NCBI GenBank assembly: GCA_963712815.1
Contig: CAVQJL010000012.1
Location: 930,001 to 994,000 of the forward strand
DNA length: 64,000 nucleotides
DNA from: RPQJ01 sp963712815
Lineage (GTDB): Bacteria; Pseudomonadota; Gammaproteobacteria; Steroidobacterales; Steroidobacteraceae
Direction of reading: 5' to 3'
Both the position numbers and the translations under genes were made by a program. Each line of letters starts with the position of its first letter. The first letter of the stretch is position 1. Positions 17,624-25,576 of the stretch are shown here, piece after piece. The notes below the pieces were generated by a model. That model searched no databases and had not been told where the DNA came from. It worked only from the letters and a program-made list of their open reading frames with translations.

Positions 17624-18184
17624 TTATTGCGGGTCGTACCCGGTCGGGCCGCCGACAGGCTGCTCGTAGTTCATGAGCAGGTACTTGTTCGTCAGCAGGA
17701 CGATCCTGTGCATCATGTCCTTGTCCTGGCCGCCGACCGTCCAGGCTCCGCTCATGGCGGCGGCACGCTGGTAGAACTCGGGCTCGCCGAGCACGGTACC
17801 GCTCGGCTGCTCCACGATGCGCAGCTTAATCACGACGTACGAGTCGCCGGCAAACGCGCCGGCCCAGAATCGCGCCCCGCCACTGACGACCTTGAGCTTC
17901 TCGATGTGCGGCTCGAACAGCAGGGTCTGTCCCCGCGTGCTTCCCGCGGCGTCGGTGTTCCACTGCGCGATGATCGGGCCGGTCTCGTTGTTCATGTGTT
18001 CCTGGATCTTCCCCTTGGCCTTCTCCTTGCCGGCGTCGCCGGCAAGCGGCGGACCCATCGCGATCGGTGCCAGCTCATAGGCGTCGTAACCCCCCAGCGC
18101 ATTCAGCGGCGGCGGATTCTGCGGCTCGGCGACGACCGCCGCACTGACCGTGAGCATCAGGATGCACGCGAAGATCATTCTCAT
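17624..18184 (-). CDS. Exported protein of unknown function in the pigment cluster
   Basis: This 186-residue protein has a signal peptide (residues 1-19, ending AAVVA) and no lipobox. The mature part has a beta-rich pattern with SGGARFWAGAFAGDSYVVIKLRI and ends in a short NYEQPVGGP tail. The arrangement is reminiscent of DUF4410-type periplasmic proteins, but I cannot confirm the family. It sits between the chain-length factor and halogenase 1, with spacings of 21 and 17 bases, and is therefore co-transcribed with them. A periplasmic role in pigment handling is possible. Confidence 0.6.
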   Translation of the reverse strand: MRMIFACILMLTVSAAVVAEPQNPPPLNALGGYDAYELAPIAMGPPLAGDAGKEKAKGKIQEHMNNETGPIIAQWNTDAAGSTRGQTLLFEPHIEKLKVVSGGARFWAGAFAGDSYVVIKLRIVEQPSGTVLGEPEFYQRAAAMSGAWTVGGQDKDMMHRIVLLTNKYLLMNYEQPVGGPTGYDPQ

Positions 18185-18205
18185 GGCCAGGGTTCTCCAG
18201 CCGAC

Positions 18206-19003
18206 TCAGGGGAAATCGAACTCCATCTCCAGCAGCAGGGCAGGACTGAGTCCCACCCGGATCGTCCGGGGCTGCCGCAGTGCCACAGCTTCGCAGAACG
18301 GCAGGCAGGCCGCCATGGCGTTGTCCGCGACTGCCGCGAGGTTACGCGCGAGCGGTGCGGTCCGTTCCGTCCCGCGTGCGGTGCGCCAGCGCACCCGTGC
18401 CAGCGTCCCCGGACCGGGCGCCGGCGCCAGCACCACCCCCATGCCGAGGACACCGTGGCTCGTGACCACCGTGGCGAGCGGGCCGCGCGCCTCGATGTCG
18501 TACGCGACCAGCAGCGTCGGGCGTCCGCCCGCCTCGGCCTGGGTCATCGCCTCGAGCAGGCCCTCGCCGAACGTGTCCTCCCAGGCCGTGAGCGCGGTGC
18601 AGGACTGCATCGAGCCGATCCCGATGCTCCAGTAGCCCGCGGCGGCGTTGAGCACGGAGTTGTGGAAGCGGATCGGCGATACCAGCGCTGGCGTGCGCGC
18701 CAGCGTCTCGCTCATGTAGTCGTTGATGGCCAGGTCGCCGTGAGTGGTTGCGAACACGCTGGCGACCTCACGCGGTTCGACGCCCGCGCTCTCGCAGGCG
18801 CGTGCCGCGACCTCCAGTGCGATGGCCACGGTATCCGGCGCGCGGCGACGCTCGGTCGCCGCGAGCATCGTCGGCGCCGGCCTCGTGGCCTGCGGCTCGG
18901 GCACCGCCGCCTCGCCGCGCAGCACGGGCGCCGCGACGGCCCAGCCCGGCAGACGTGGTGCCCAGAGCGAGATCCCGGTCACGTGGACCGTGTGCGGCTT
19001 CAT
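18206..19003 (-). CDS. apeC: Beta-ketoacyl synthase-like chain length factor (ApeC-like)
   Basis: The 265-residue protein is a short thiolase-fold protein of the kind that partners the ApeO ketosynthase in aryl polyene synthases. It keeps core fold segments such as VASVFATTHGDL, RFHNSVLNAAAGYW and SMQSCTALTAWEDTF. It lacks the catalytic TACSSS cysteine elbow and the C-terminal histidine motifs, as expected for a chain length factor that shapes the polyene length. It lies seven bases after the ketosynthase gene ends. Assignment is by family and neighbour. Confidence 0.82.
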   Translation of the reverse strand: MKPHTVHVTGISLWAPRLPGWAVAAPVLRGEAAVPEPQATRPAPTMLAATERRRAPDTVAIALEVAARACESAGVEPREVASVFATTHGDLAINDYMSETLARTPALVSPIRFHNSVLNAAAGYWSIGIGSMQSCTALTAWEDTFGEGLLEAMTQAEAGGRPTLLVAYDIEARGPLATVVTSHGVLGMGVVLAPAPGPGTLARVRWRTARGTERTAPLARNLAAVADNAMAACLPFCEAVALRQPRTIRVGLSPALLLEMEFDFP

Positions 19004-19010
19004 GGCGACC

Positions 19011-20198
19011 TCAGTCGATGCGCTCGCGGCCGAACAGCAGCGCGCAGTTGCTGCCGCCGAAGCCGAACGAGTTGCTGAGCGCGACCCGCACGTCCGCCCG
19101 CTCCGTGGCGAGGCGAACCTGCGGACCGCAGGCGGGGTCCAGCGTCCCGGTGTTCAGGGTGCCGGGCGCGAAGCCCTGCTCGAGCGCGATGAATGCCACG
19201 ATCGCCTCGACGATTCCGGCTGCGCCGAGCGTGTGCCCGGTCCAGCCCTTGGTCGAACTGGCGCGCGTCGTCGCCGGGAAGATCTCGGCGATCAACCTCG
19301 CCTCGACCTCGTCGTTCTTCTGGCTCGCCGTGCCGTGCAGGTTGATGTAGTCGACGGCTTCGGGCCCGAGCGAGGCGCAGCCGAGCGCCGCCTCGATCGC
19401 GAGCCGCGCCCCGAGGCCCTGCGGGTGGGGCGAGGACATGTGGTGCGCGTCGCTCGACTCGCCGTAACCGAGGAGCCACGGACCGGCCTCGCCGTCGCGC
19501 TCCAGCAGTGCAAAGCCACCGGCCTCGCCGATGCTGATGCCGCGGCGGGCCGCGTCGAACGGGCGGCACGGCTCCGGCGAGACGAGTTCCAGTGAACTGA
19601 AGCCGAACAGCACGCTGCCGCACAGCGTGTCCACGCCGCCGACCACCGCGGCGTCGGCGATGCCGAGCCTCAGCAGCCGCTCGGCGTGGGCGAATACCTT
19701 GGCGCTCGAGGAGCAGGCCGTGCTCACGGTCACCGCGACGCCTTCGATCCCGAGGACGACGCGCACGAAGTCGCCCAGCGAGTGTGGCGTGTGCACGATC
19801 GGACGACGCAGATCCTCGGGGTAGCGGCCGTCCGGGAGCAGCCGCCGATAGGCCTCTTCGGTCGCGCCGATGCTGGAGGTGGAGGTTCCGAGCACCAGCG
19901 CGACGCGATCGGCGCCGTAGCGCTCGCGCGCTGCGAGCGCCCGCTCGCGGAAGCCGTCGCAGCCCAGCGCCAGCCACGCCAGGCGATTGTTGCGGCAGTC
20001 CCAGGCCGCGAGGTCCGCCGGCAGGTCGCAGTCCTCGACCCCTGGCACCCGGCCGATGAAGGTCGCGAGCGGTGCTTCGGTGAAGTCGTTGGCGCGCAGT
20101 CCGCTACGGCCCTCACGCAGCGCTGTGGAGAGCGCGGGCACGCCCGCACCGCACGCGGTCGCCACGCTGCAGGCCGTGATTCGCAGGGGTCGCATCAC
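19011..20198 (-). CDS. apeO: Beta-ketoacyl-ACP synthase (ApeO-like)
   Basis: This 395-residue type II ketosynthase condenses malonyl-ACP with the growing acyl chain. All catalytic positions are visible: the nucleophile in VSTACSSSAKV, His in NLHGTASQKND and His in GWTGHTLGAAG. The C-terminal FGFGGSNCALLF loop is also present. Its immediate downstream neighbour is the chain length factor, matching the KS-CLF heterodimer of characterised aryl polyene systems. A second complete ketosynthase (25577-26806) corresponds to the ApeR-type enzyme. Confidence 0.9.
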   Translation of the reverse strand: MMRPLRITACSVATACGAGVPALSTALREGRSGLRANDFTEAPLATFIGRVPGVEDCDLPADLAAWDCRNNRLAWLALGCDGFRERALAARERYGADRVALVLGTSTSSIGATEEAYRRLLPDGRYPEDLRRPIVHTPHSLGDFVRVVLGIEGVAVTVSTACSSSAKVFAHAERLLRLGIADAAVVGGVDTLCGSVLFGFSSLELVSPEPCRPFDAARRGISIGEAGGFALLERDGEAGPWLLGYGESSDAHHMSSPHPQGLGARLAIEAALGCASLGPEAVDYINLHGTASQKNDEVEARLIAEIFPATTRASSTKGWTGHTLGAAGIVEAIVAFIALEQGFAPGTLNTGTLDPACGPQVRLATERADVRVALSNSFGFGGSNCALLFGRERID

Positions 20199-20240
20199 AT
20201 GGGGACTTGCGGCGGGAACCGCCGATCCCGTGGCAATCGG

Positions 20241-20651
20241 TCAGCCTCCCTCGGCCTGCGACTGCGCCAGGGCAAGTTGCACGGTGATGTCGTTCCCGAG
20301 GTTGGTCACCCACTTCGGGTAATTGCGATGTATGTACCGGTTGCCCTTCTTGACCTCATAGTCGAGGTTGGTACTGGCGAGGTAGGTCAACTGGATCGAC
20401 TTCGTGTCGTACTTCGCGCCGACCTTAGCCATGTGGGTGCGGATGTTCAGCGTCAACTCCATGGAGCCCGGGTCCTGGCGCGTGACGATCCAGCCGCGCT
20501 GGGCACCACCGAGGCGGATCGCCGTGGCGACCGCCTTGTCGTCGAGCCCGGCCGGCACGGGAATGGGTGCGGGGTCCACCAGCGGTGTGGCGGCCATCAG
20601 CAGCAGCGCGACGGGCAGCAGCCACAGCGCCCTGAGCCTGTTTGCGATCAT
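20241..20651 (-). CDS. Small exported protein of unknown function in the pigment cluster
   Basis: The 136-residue protein starts at ATG 20651 with a strong signal sequence (LWLLPVALLLMAATPL). The mature domain has alternating charged and hydrophobic strands, for example GSMELTLNIRTHMAKVG and SIQLTYLASTNLDYEVKKG, and a conserved-looking YIHRNYPKWVTNL segment. I do not recognise the family. It lies between the first ACP gene and the ketosynthase on the same strand, so it belongs to the cluster; a periplasmic role is inferred from the signal peptide only. Confidence 0.6.
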   Translation of the reverse strand: MIANRLRALWLLPVALLLMAATPLVDPAPIPVPAGLDDKAVATAIRLGGAQRGWIVTRQDPGSMELTLNIRTHMAKVGAKYDTKSIQLTYLASTNLDYEVKKGNRYIHRNYPKWVTNLGNDITVQLALAQSQAEGG

Positions 20652-20716
20652 GAATGACAGCCCTCTCTCTGGGTGGACCTGGAATGCTGCAAGGCGCTGG
20701 CCCACGGGCGCCCGGA

Positions 20717-20989
20717 TCACGCGGCGCGCTTGCCCACGATGTAGTCCGACAACGCCCTGAGCGACGCGAAGATGCGCTTGTTGTCCTCGTCGTCCGCCTT
20801 GAGCTGGACTCCGTAGCGCTTCGAGATCTCGAGCGCCAGCTCGAGCGCGTCGATGGAATCGAGCCCGAGCCCGGAGCCGAACAGGGCCGCGTCGGGGTCG
20901 ATTCCGGCCGGGTCCACTCCCTCGAGGTTCAGCGCGCCGACGATCAGTTCGGCGAGTTCTTTCTGCTCTGCTGTCTGGGGTGCGGCCAT
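20717..20989 (-). CDS. Acyl carrier protein 1 of the aryl polyene cluster
   Basis: This 90-residue ACP has the phosphopantetheine site in LGLDSIDALELAL, the serine being the attachment point, followed by KRYGVQLKADDEDN. It leads the minus-strand unit that continues with ketosynthase and chain length factor. Aryl polyene systems need two ACPs (ApeE and ApeF types); the other is at 29886-30134. The Sfp-type transferase at 31098-31784 would activate both. It is transcribed divergently from halogenase 2, with a dyad sequence between them. Confidence 0.9.
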   Translation of the reverse strand: MAAPQTAEQKELAELIVGALNLEGVDPAGIDPDAALFGSGLGLDSIDALELALEISKRYGVQLKADDEDNKRIFASLRALSDYIVGKRAA

Positions 20990-21021
20990 GGGTCCGTTGG
21001 CGCGGGCGCGCCGCTTTCATG

Positions 21022-21035
21022 CACTCTCGAAAGTG
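21022..21035. promoter_or_regulatory. Dyad in the divergent ACP/halogenase promoter region
   Basis: CACTCTCGAAAGTG is a 14-base near-perfect palindrome, with one mismatched base pair about its TCGA centre. It lies in the 82-base gap between the ACP gene (minus) and the halogenase gene (plus). TATCAT follows at 21037 and could be a -10 element for the plus strand. An operator for a regulator not encoded in the window is a reasonable guess; no experimental motif is known to me. Confidence 0.35.
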
Positions 21036-21071
21036 TATCATGCGGCCCGCGACTAGCCAGAGCGCGAACCC

Positions 21072-22418
21072 GTGTCGAGCAGCACCGCGCCCTCTTGTAC
21101 AAGGCCTCCATCGCAGTGCGACGTGATCGTCGTGGGCGGCGGTCCGGCCGGCTGCACGGTAGCCACGTTCCTCGCGCGGCAGGGGTGGTCGGTCACGCTG
21201 CTCGAGAAGGAACGACACCCGCGCTTTCACATCGGCGAATCGCTGCTGCCTATGAACCTGCCGATTCTCCAGCGCCTCGGCGTGCTCGAGGCGGTCGAGC
21301 GCATCGGCGTACGCAAGATCGGCGCCGACTTTCCGGCGCCCACGCCCGACGGTTACAACGTCTTCCGCTTCGCCCGCGCGCTGGACCCGAGCTGGCCGCA
21401 TGCCTTCCAGGTCCGTCGCGACGAATTCGACACGCTGCTGTTCGAAAACGCCCGCGCTGGCGGCGTCAGTGCCTGGCAGGGTCACCGCGTCACCGAACTC
21501 GACCTCGGCGCGGACGCCGTGACGGTTTCGGGCCAGTCGGATGACGGCGTCCAGTTCGCTTGCCGAGCGCGCTATCTCGTCGATGCCACCGGCCGCGACA
21601 CGCTGCTCGGAAACCGGCTGCGCCTCAAGCGCCGCAGCGGGCGGCACCAGAGCGCGGCCCTGTTCGCGCACTTCCGGGGCGTCGAGCGTCGCCCCGGCGA
21701 CGACGCCGGCAACATCAGTATCTACCGCTTCGGGCACGGCTGGGTCTGGCTGATCCCGCTGCGCGATGGCATCACGAGCGTCGGCGCGGTGTGCTGGCCC
21801 GACTACCTGAAACAACGCCGCGGGGACAACCGTGAGTTCCTGCTGCAGACGCTGCAGTCGATCCCGCAGCTGTGGCGGCGGATGGAACACGCCGAGATCA
21901 CCGGCAACCTTCACGCCACCGGCAACTACTCCTACGCGTGCACGCGCATGGCCGGGCACCGCTGGATCATGGCCGGCGACGCCTATGCGTTCGTGGACCC
22001 GATCTTCTCGAGCGGCGTGTACCTGGCGATGCACGCCGCCGAGGAAGCGGCCGGAGTCGTCGATGGCGCGCTGCGCGACCCGGCCTCCGAGCGCGCGCGG
22101 CAACGCGCGTACCGCCGGCAGGTCGAGCACGGGCTCGCCACGCTGTCGTGGTTCATCCACCGTTTCACCTCGCCGGCGATGCAGAAGCTGTTCGACAATC
22201 CGCGCAACGACCTGCAGCTCGAGCAGGCCATGATCTCGATGCTCGCCGGCGACGTGTTCCGCGACTACGGCGTGCACTGGCGCCTGCGCGTGTTCAAGGC
22301 GATCTACTTCGCGACGGCACTCGGCGACCTGCAGGCCCAGTTCCGCAGCTTCCTAGGACGCCGCCGCCAGGCCGGTGCGCTCTTCAGCGGTGGCACCACC
22401 GGGCAGGACCCCGCCTGA
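21072..22418 (+). CDS. Flavin-dependent halogenase-like protein 2
   Basis: The 448-residue FAD protein shows the N-terminal motif VVGGGPAGCTVA, then FHIGESLLP, the WxWxIP signature in GHGWVWLIPL, and AGDAYAFVDPIFSSGVYLAMH, which matches the FxxPxxSxG region. The sequence is closer to the class that acts on carrier-bound phenolic or pyrrolic substrates (DPxFSSGV) than to tryptophan halogenases. It starts at GTG 21072 and is followed one base later by the chorismatase gene. That pairing suggests halogenation of the 3- or 4-hydroxybenzoate-derived ring. It differs clearly from halogenase 1, so the pigment may carry two halogens or the two enzymes act at different stages. Confidence 0.85.
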   Translation: MSSSTAPSCTRPPSQCDVIVVGGGPAGCTVATFLARQGWSVTLLEKERHPRFHIGESLLPMNLPILQRLGVLEAVERIGVRKIGADFPAPTPDGYNVFRFARALDPSWPHAFQVRRDEFDTLLFENARAGGVSAWQGHRVTELDLGADAVTVSGQSDDGVQFACRARYLVDATGRDTLLGNRLRLKRRSGRHQSAALFAHFRGVERRPGDDAGNISIYRFGHGWVWLIPLRDGITSVGAVCWPDYLKQRRGDNREFLLQTLQSIPQLWRRMEHAEITGNLHATGNYSYACTRMAGHRWIMAGDAYAFVDPIFSSGVYLAMHAAEEAAGVVDGALRDPASERARQRAYRRQVEHGLATLSWFIHRFTSPAMQKLFDNPRNDLQLEQAMISMLAGDVFRDYGVHWRLRVFKAIYFATALGDLQAQFRSFLGRRRQAGALFSGGTTGQDPA

Positions 22419-22419
22419 C

Positions 22420-23412
22420 ATGCCGTCGCGCCCACGGCAGGCGGGCGACCTGCGTGCCAGCTACTCGACGCTCGGCACGTCAGCGCTCGCCGACGACGTC
22501 CTGGCGGCCGCCGTATTCGGCGCGGGGACTGCGGCGCCCGCCGACCCGCGCTGCCTGCGCATCGACCTCGCGCCCCTCGTCGGCGCCGGACTGAGCGAGG
22601 TCTGGCAGGGCGATGGGCGCATGCGCATCGGCGCGGCCGGCCCGATCCGTTACGTCGAGGACGGCCGGCATCTCGCCGGGTGGATCGACCTGGAGGAGGC
22701 AGGGTTCGACGGGCTCGACGAGACCGCCGAGGCCGCGTACCTCGGTCTGCTGCAGTTCCACGCGACCACACCGTACCGCCATGTCTGGCGCATCTGGAGT
22801 TTCGTCACGGGGATCAACGAGGGGATTGGCGACGACGAGCGCTACAGGCAGTTCTGCCTTGGGCGTGCCCGGGCCTTTGCGGCGGTGCATGCGGCGCTGC
22901 CCGGCAACGGCTATCCGGCGGCCACCGCGGTCGGCAAGCAGGCCGGTGCGCGCAGCCTGCAGATCTGCTGGCTGGCGGGGCGGGATCCGGGCGTGGAGAT
23001 CGAGAACCCGCGCCAGCTCGCTGCCTACCGGTATCCGCGCCGCTATGGCCCGGCCGCACCGAGCTTTTCCCGGGCGATGCTCGTGCCCGGGCCGCTGCTG
23101 CTCGTGTCGGGCACGGCCAGCATCGTCGGGCACGAGTCCGTTCACCCCGGCGACACGGTCGCGCAGCTGCACGAAACGCTCGACAATCTCGATGCGCTGC
23201 TGCGGCGCGCCAGCGAAGTGTCCGCGCGCCCCGTCGCGCGCCTCGGCCCGGAGAGCCTGCTCAAGATCTACCTGCGGCACGCCGAGGATGTGACGCCGGT
23301 CGTGCAGCAACTGCATGCTCGTCTCGGTGTCGAACTTCCGATCGTCATCCTGGCCGCGGATATCTGCCGCGAGGAACTGCTGCTCGAGATCGAGGCTATC
23401 GTTCCGGCGTGA
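22420..23412 (+). CDS. xanB2: FkbO/Hyg5-family chorismatase (XanB2-like)
   Basis: This 330-residue protein resembles chorismatases, which convert chorismate to 3-hydroxybenzoate, 4-hydroxybenzoate or dihydroxycyclohexadiene carboxylate plus pyruvate. In Xanthomonas, XanB2 makes the hydroxybenzoates that prime xanthomonadin. Recognisable segments are HVWRIWSFVTGINEG, RYRQFCLGRARAF, GKQAGARSLQICWLAG, LLVSGTASIVGHESVHPGD and the C-terminal ADICREELLLEIEAI, the RidA-like half where catalytic residues of the family lie. ATG 22420 follows the halogenase stop by one base. It implies that this cluster makes its own aromatic starter, unlike many that rely on tyrosine ammonia-lyase. Confidence 0.85.
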   Translation: MPSRPRQAGDLRASYSTLGTSALADDVLAAAVFGAGTAAPADPRCLRIDLAPLVGAGLSEVWQGDGRMRIGAAGPIRYVEDGRHLAGWIDLEEAGFDGLDETAEAAYLGLLQFHATTPYRHVWRIWSFVTGINEGIGDDERYRQFCLGRARAFAAVHAALPGNGYPAATAVGKQAGARSLQICWLAGRDPGVEIENPRQLAAYRYPRRYGPAAPSFSRAMLVPGPLLLVSGTASIVGHESVHPGDTVAQLHETLDNLDALLRRASEVSARPVARLGPESLLKIYLRHAEDVTPVVQQLHARLGVELPIVILAADICREELLLEIEAIVPA

Positions 23413-23439
23413 GGCGCGCGGCGATCCGCGCGCGCAAGC

Positions 23440-24792
23440 TCAGCGCCCGAGGGCGGCGAGCAACTGCTCGCGCGGCAGCTTGCCCATTTCGTTGCGCGGC
23501 AGCCGAGAGACGAACACCAGGGGCCGCGGCAGGAACACTGGGTCCATGCCGGACGCAAGCTGCTCCAGAACCGCGGTTTCGGACAAGCCCTCGGCGACCA
23601 CCAGTGCCGCAAGACGCTGGACCGGGGCGTCGCCCACGCGGTCGGGCTGGAAGACGACTCCGTCGCTGACCCCCGGCACGGAAAGGAGCCGCCGCGTCAG
23701 GTCCGCGAGCGACGCGCGCTTGCCGCCGACCTCCACCATGTCGGCGTTGCGACCACGCACGACGAACGTGCCGTCGGCGCCCACCTCGAGCGCGTCCTGC
23801 AGCAGCGTCGGGGCCGCGAACCAAGGTGCGTTGACCTCGGTGCACGCTTCGACGGGCCGCAGCGACACGCCCGGGTACGGACGCCAGGCGACCTCGTGAG
23901 CGCTGCGCCGCGAGGCGATCACGCAGGTCTCCGTAGAACCGAAGAACTCGACCAGCGCCGTGCCGTAGCGCTGCTCCACGCGTCGCGCCACCTCCGGCGC
24001 AAGTGGCGCCGTCGCGGAGACGACGACCGCGACAGGCGGCAGGTCGATATCCGACTCGAGCAATGCCCGCAGGTGCACGGGCGTCGTCACGAGGATCCGC
24101 GGCTCCGGCAGCTCCGCGAGCGCCGTCGCGATGTCCGCCGGAAACAGCGGATGCGCGGCGTGGAGCCCCATGTCGGCGAGCAGCGGCAGGAGCACGGCGG
24201 TCTCAATGCCGTACATGTGCTGGGAGGGAACGGTGGCGAGGATCCAGGGCCTGTGAGCGGAGTGTGCAGCCGGGATTGCTTCGCGGATGCGTGCCGCGTT
24301 TAACCCGGTCGCGGCGACCAATGTGGCCCATGTCTTCGGATTCGGCTGCGGTCTGCCGGTGCTTCCTGACGTGTAGCCGACGAGCACGCTCCGCTCCGGA
24401 GCGATCGCATGCAATTCGACCCGGGTCGTCACGATCGCCGCGCTGCCGCGATCGACGACAGCGTCGTCGACGCAGTGGCAGCCGGGATGCTCTCTCATGA
24501 CCTCCTCGATCACCGCCGGTGCACGCGAGGGCGGCAGCAGGCATGCCTGGTCACGTATCAGCAGCGCGACGATTGCTATGAGGAAATTGCCGCGATGCTC
24601 GCACAGGTTAACCGCACCAGGCGCCGGCGGCAGCGTCGAGGCCAGCGTCGCAGCCCGTGCCACAAGCTCCGGACCGCTCACCGCGCCCTGGGATGTAAGG
24701 AGGAGATCGCGGTCCACCGCCATCCGCTGCGCAAGGGCGAGCACGTCGCATTCCGCATGCGACCGGCGAACATGGCCAAGCGATTCAAGCAT
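23440..24792 (-). CDS. AMP-dependent acyl ligase (ApeH/XanA2-like)
   Basis: This 450-residue ANL-superfamily adenylating enzyme would activate hydroxybenzoate and load it on an ACP. The P-loop is GYTSGSTGRPQ, the A5 motif is VEFFGSTETCVI, and the C-terminal lysine segment is NEMGKLPREQLL, so the enzyme is complete. N-terminal residues (MLESLGHVRR) may include a non-native extension; ATG 24792 is the longest start and lacks a clear ribosome site. It converges with the chorismatase gene, its likely supplier. Confidence 0.87.
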   Translation of the reverse strand: MLESLGHVRRSHAECDVLALAQRMAVDRDLLLTSQGAVSGPELVARAATLASTLPPAPGAVNLCEHRGNFLIAIVALLIRDQACLLPPSRAPAVIEEVMREHPGCHCVDDAVVDRGSAAIVTTRVELHAIAPERSVLVGYTSGSTGRPQPNPKTWATLVAATGLNAARIREAIPAAHSAHRPWILATVPSQHMYGIETAVLLPLLADMGLHAAHPLFPADIATALAELPEPRILVTTPVHLRALLESDIDLPPVAVVVSATAPLAPEVARRVEQRYGTALVEFFGSTETCVIASRRSAHEVAWRPYPGVSLRPVEACTEVNAPWFAAPTLLQDALEVGADGTFVVRGRNADMVEVGGKRASLADLTRRLLSVPGVSDGVVFQPDRVGDAPVQRLAALVVAEGLSETAVLEQLASGMDPVFLPRPLVFVSRLPRNEMGKLPREQLLAALGR

Positions 24793-24882
24793 GTTCCCGT
24801 TCTACGTATTGAAGCGGTCGGCAGGGAGGCGAAACATAGCGCTGGTCTCCATGGAAAGACCGCGAATCTAAAGGAGTCTACG

Positions 24883-25569
24883 ATGAGATCCAACACGAGC
24901 CGACGGCTTCGCTCCGCCTTGCCCGCCGTGATCACACTGCTGGCGGCGTCGCTGCTCGGCGGCTGCGTCACGCCGATACCACTCGAGAAGGAAGCCCCCG
25001 ACCTGTCCTACAGGGCGACGACCACCGTCGTGGTCTCGGTCCTGGATGAACGCGACGTGCTCGCGGACGGCAAGCCGCCCACCTTCATCGGCCGTGCGCA
25101 CTCGATGTTCGGCATCCCGACGGACATGCAGGTCTACCCGTGGTTCGTCAGCGACAAGGCCCGCAAGGATCAGACGCTGGCCCAGGCCCTGGAGGAACGG
25201 ATCGTCGTCGGCCTGTCGGACGAAGGGTGGCAGGTCTCAGGCGCCGGCAGCACCGCTGGCCTGGCGCCTGACGAGGTCGTGTCCATGCTCGCCTCGCGGG
25301 GCGCACAGCGCATGGTGGTCCTGTCGATCACGAAGTGGTTCGCGAGCATCAACCTCAACTGGGTCACGGCGTTCAACTTCGACTGGGGCTACCGCATGGA
25401 CGTGCTGGATGCACAAGGCCGCATGGTCGCCAGCGTCGCCGATACCGGACGCGACGTCGTGGACGAGAAGTCGGACCAGTCGCCGCAAAACATGCTCAAG
25501 CTGGCGTTTCGGGAGCGCCTGATCAAGATCCTGGAGCGACCGGAACTCAAGGCCGCACTGCAGCCCTGA
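24883..25569 (+). CDS. Outer-membrane lipoprotein, unknown function
   Basis: The 228-residue protein has an N-terminal signal with lipobox LLGGC (Cys at residue 27), so it is processed as a lipoprotein. The mature part contains TTTVVVSVLDERDVLADGK, a middle region with DQTLAQALEERI and a C-terminal domain with NFDWGYRMDVLDAQGR. It resembles YajG/DUF4136-type lipoproteins in outline, but I cannot fix the family. ATG 24883 follows AAAGGAG. It stands alone between the ligase (divergent) and the second ketosynthase (convergent) inside the pigment cluster. Confidence 0.68.
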   Translation: MRSNTSRRLRSALPAVITLLAASLLGGCVTPIPLEKEAPDLSYRATTTVVVSVLDERDVLADGKPPTFIGRAHSMFGIPTDMQVYPWFVSDKARKDQTLAQALEERIVVGLSDEGWQVSGAGSTAGLAPDEVVSMLASRGAQRMVVLSITKWFASINLNWVTAFNFDWGYRMDVLDAQGRMVASVADTGRDVVDEKSDQSPQNMLKLAFRERLIKILERPELKAALQP

Positions 25570-25576
25570 TTAGGTG

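Noticed and set aside
20241..22277. A 678-residue minus-strand frame spanning the small exported protein, the ACP and part of halogenase 2.
   Set aside because: Only its last 136 residues, from ATG 20651, look like protein with a signal peptide; the rest is antisense text.
15999..22418. Geranylgeranyl-reductase-type flavoproteins for the two FAD proteins.
   Set aside because: Both carry the WxWxIP motif and the DPxxSxG motif that define flavin-dependent halogenases.
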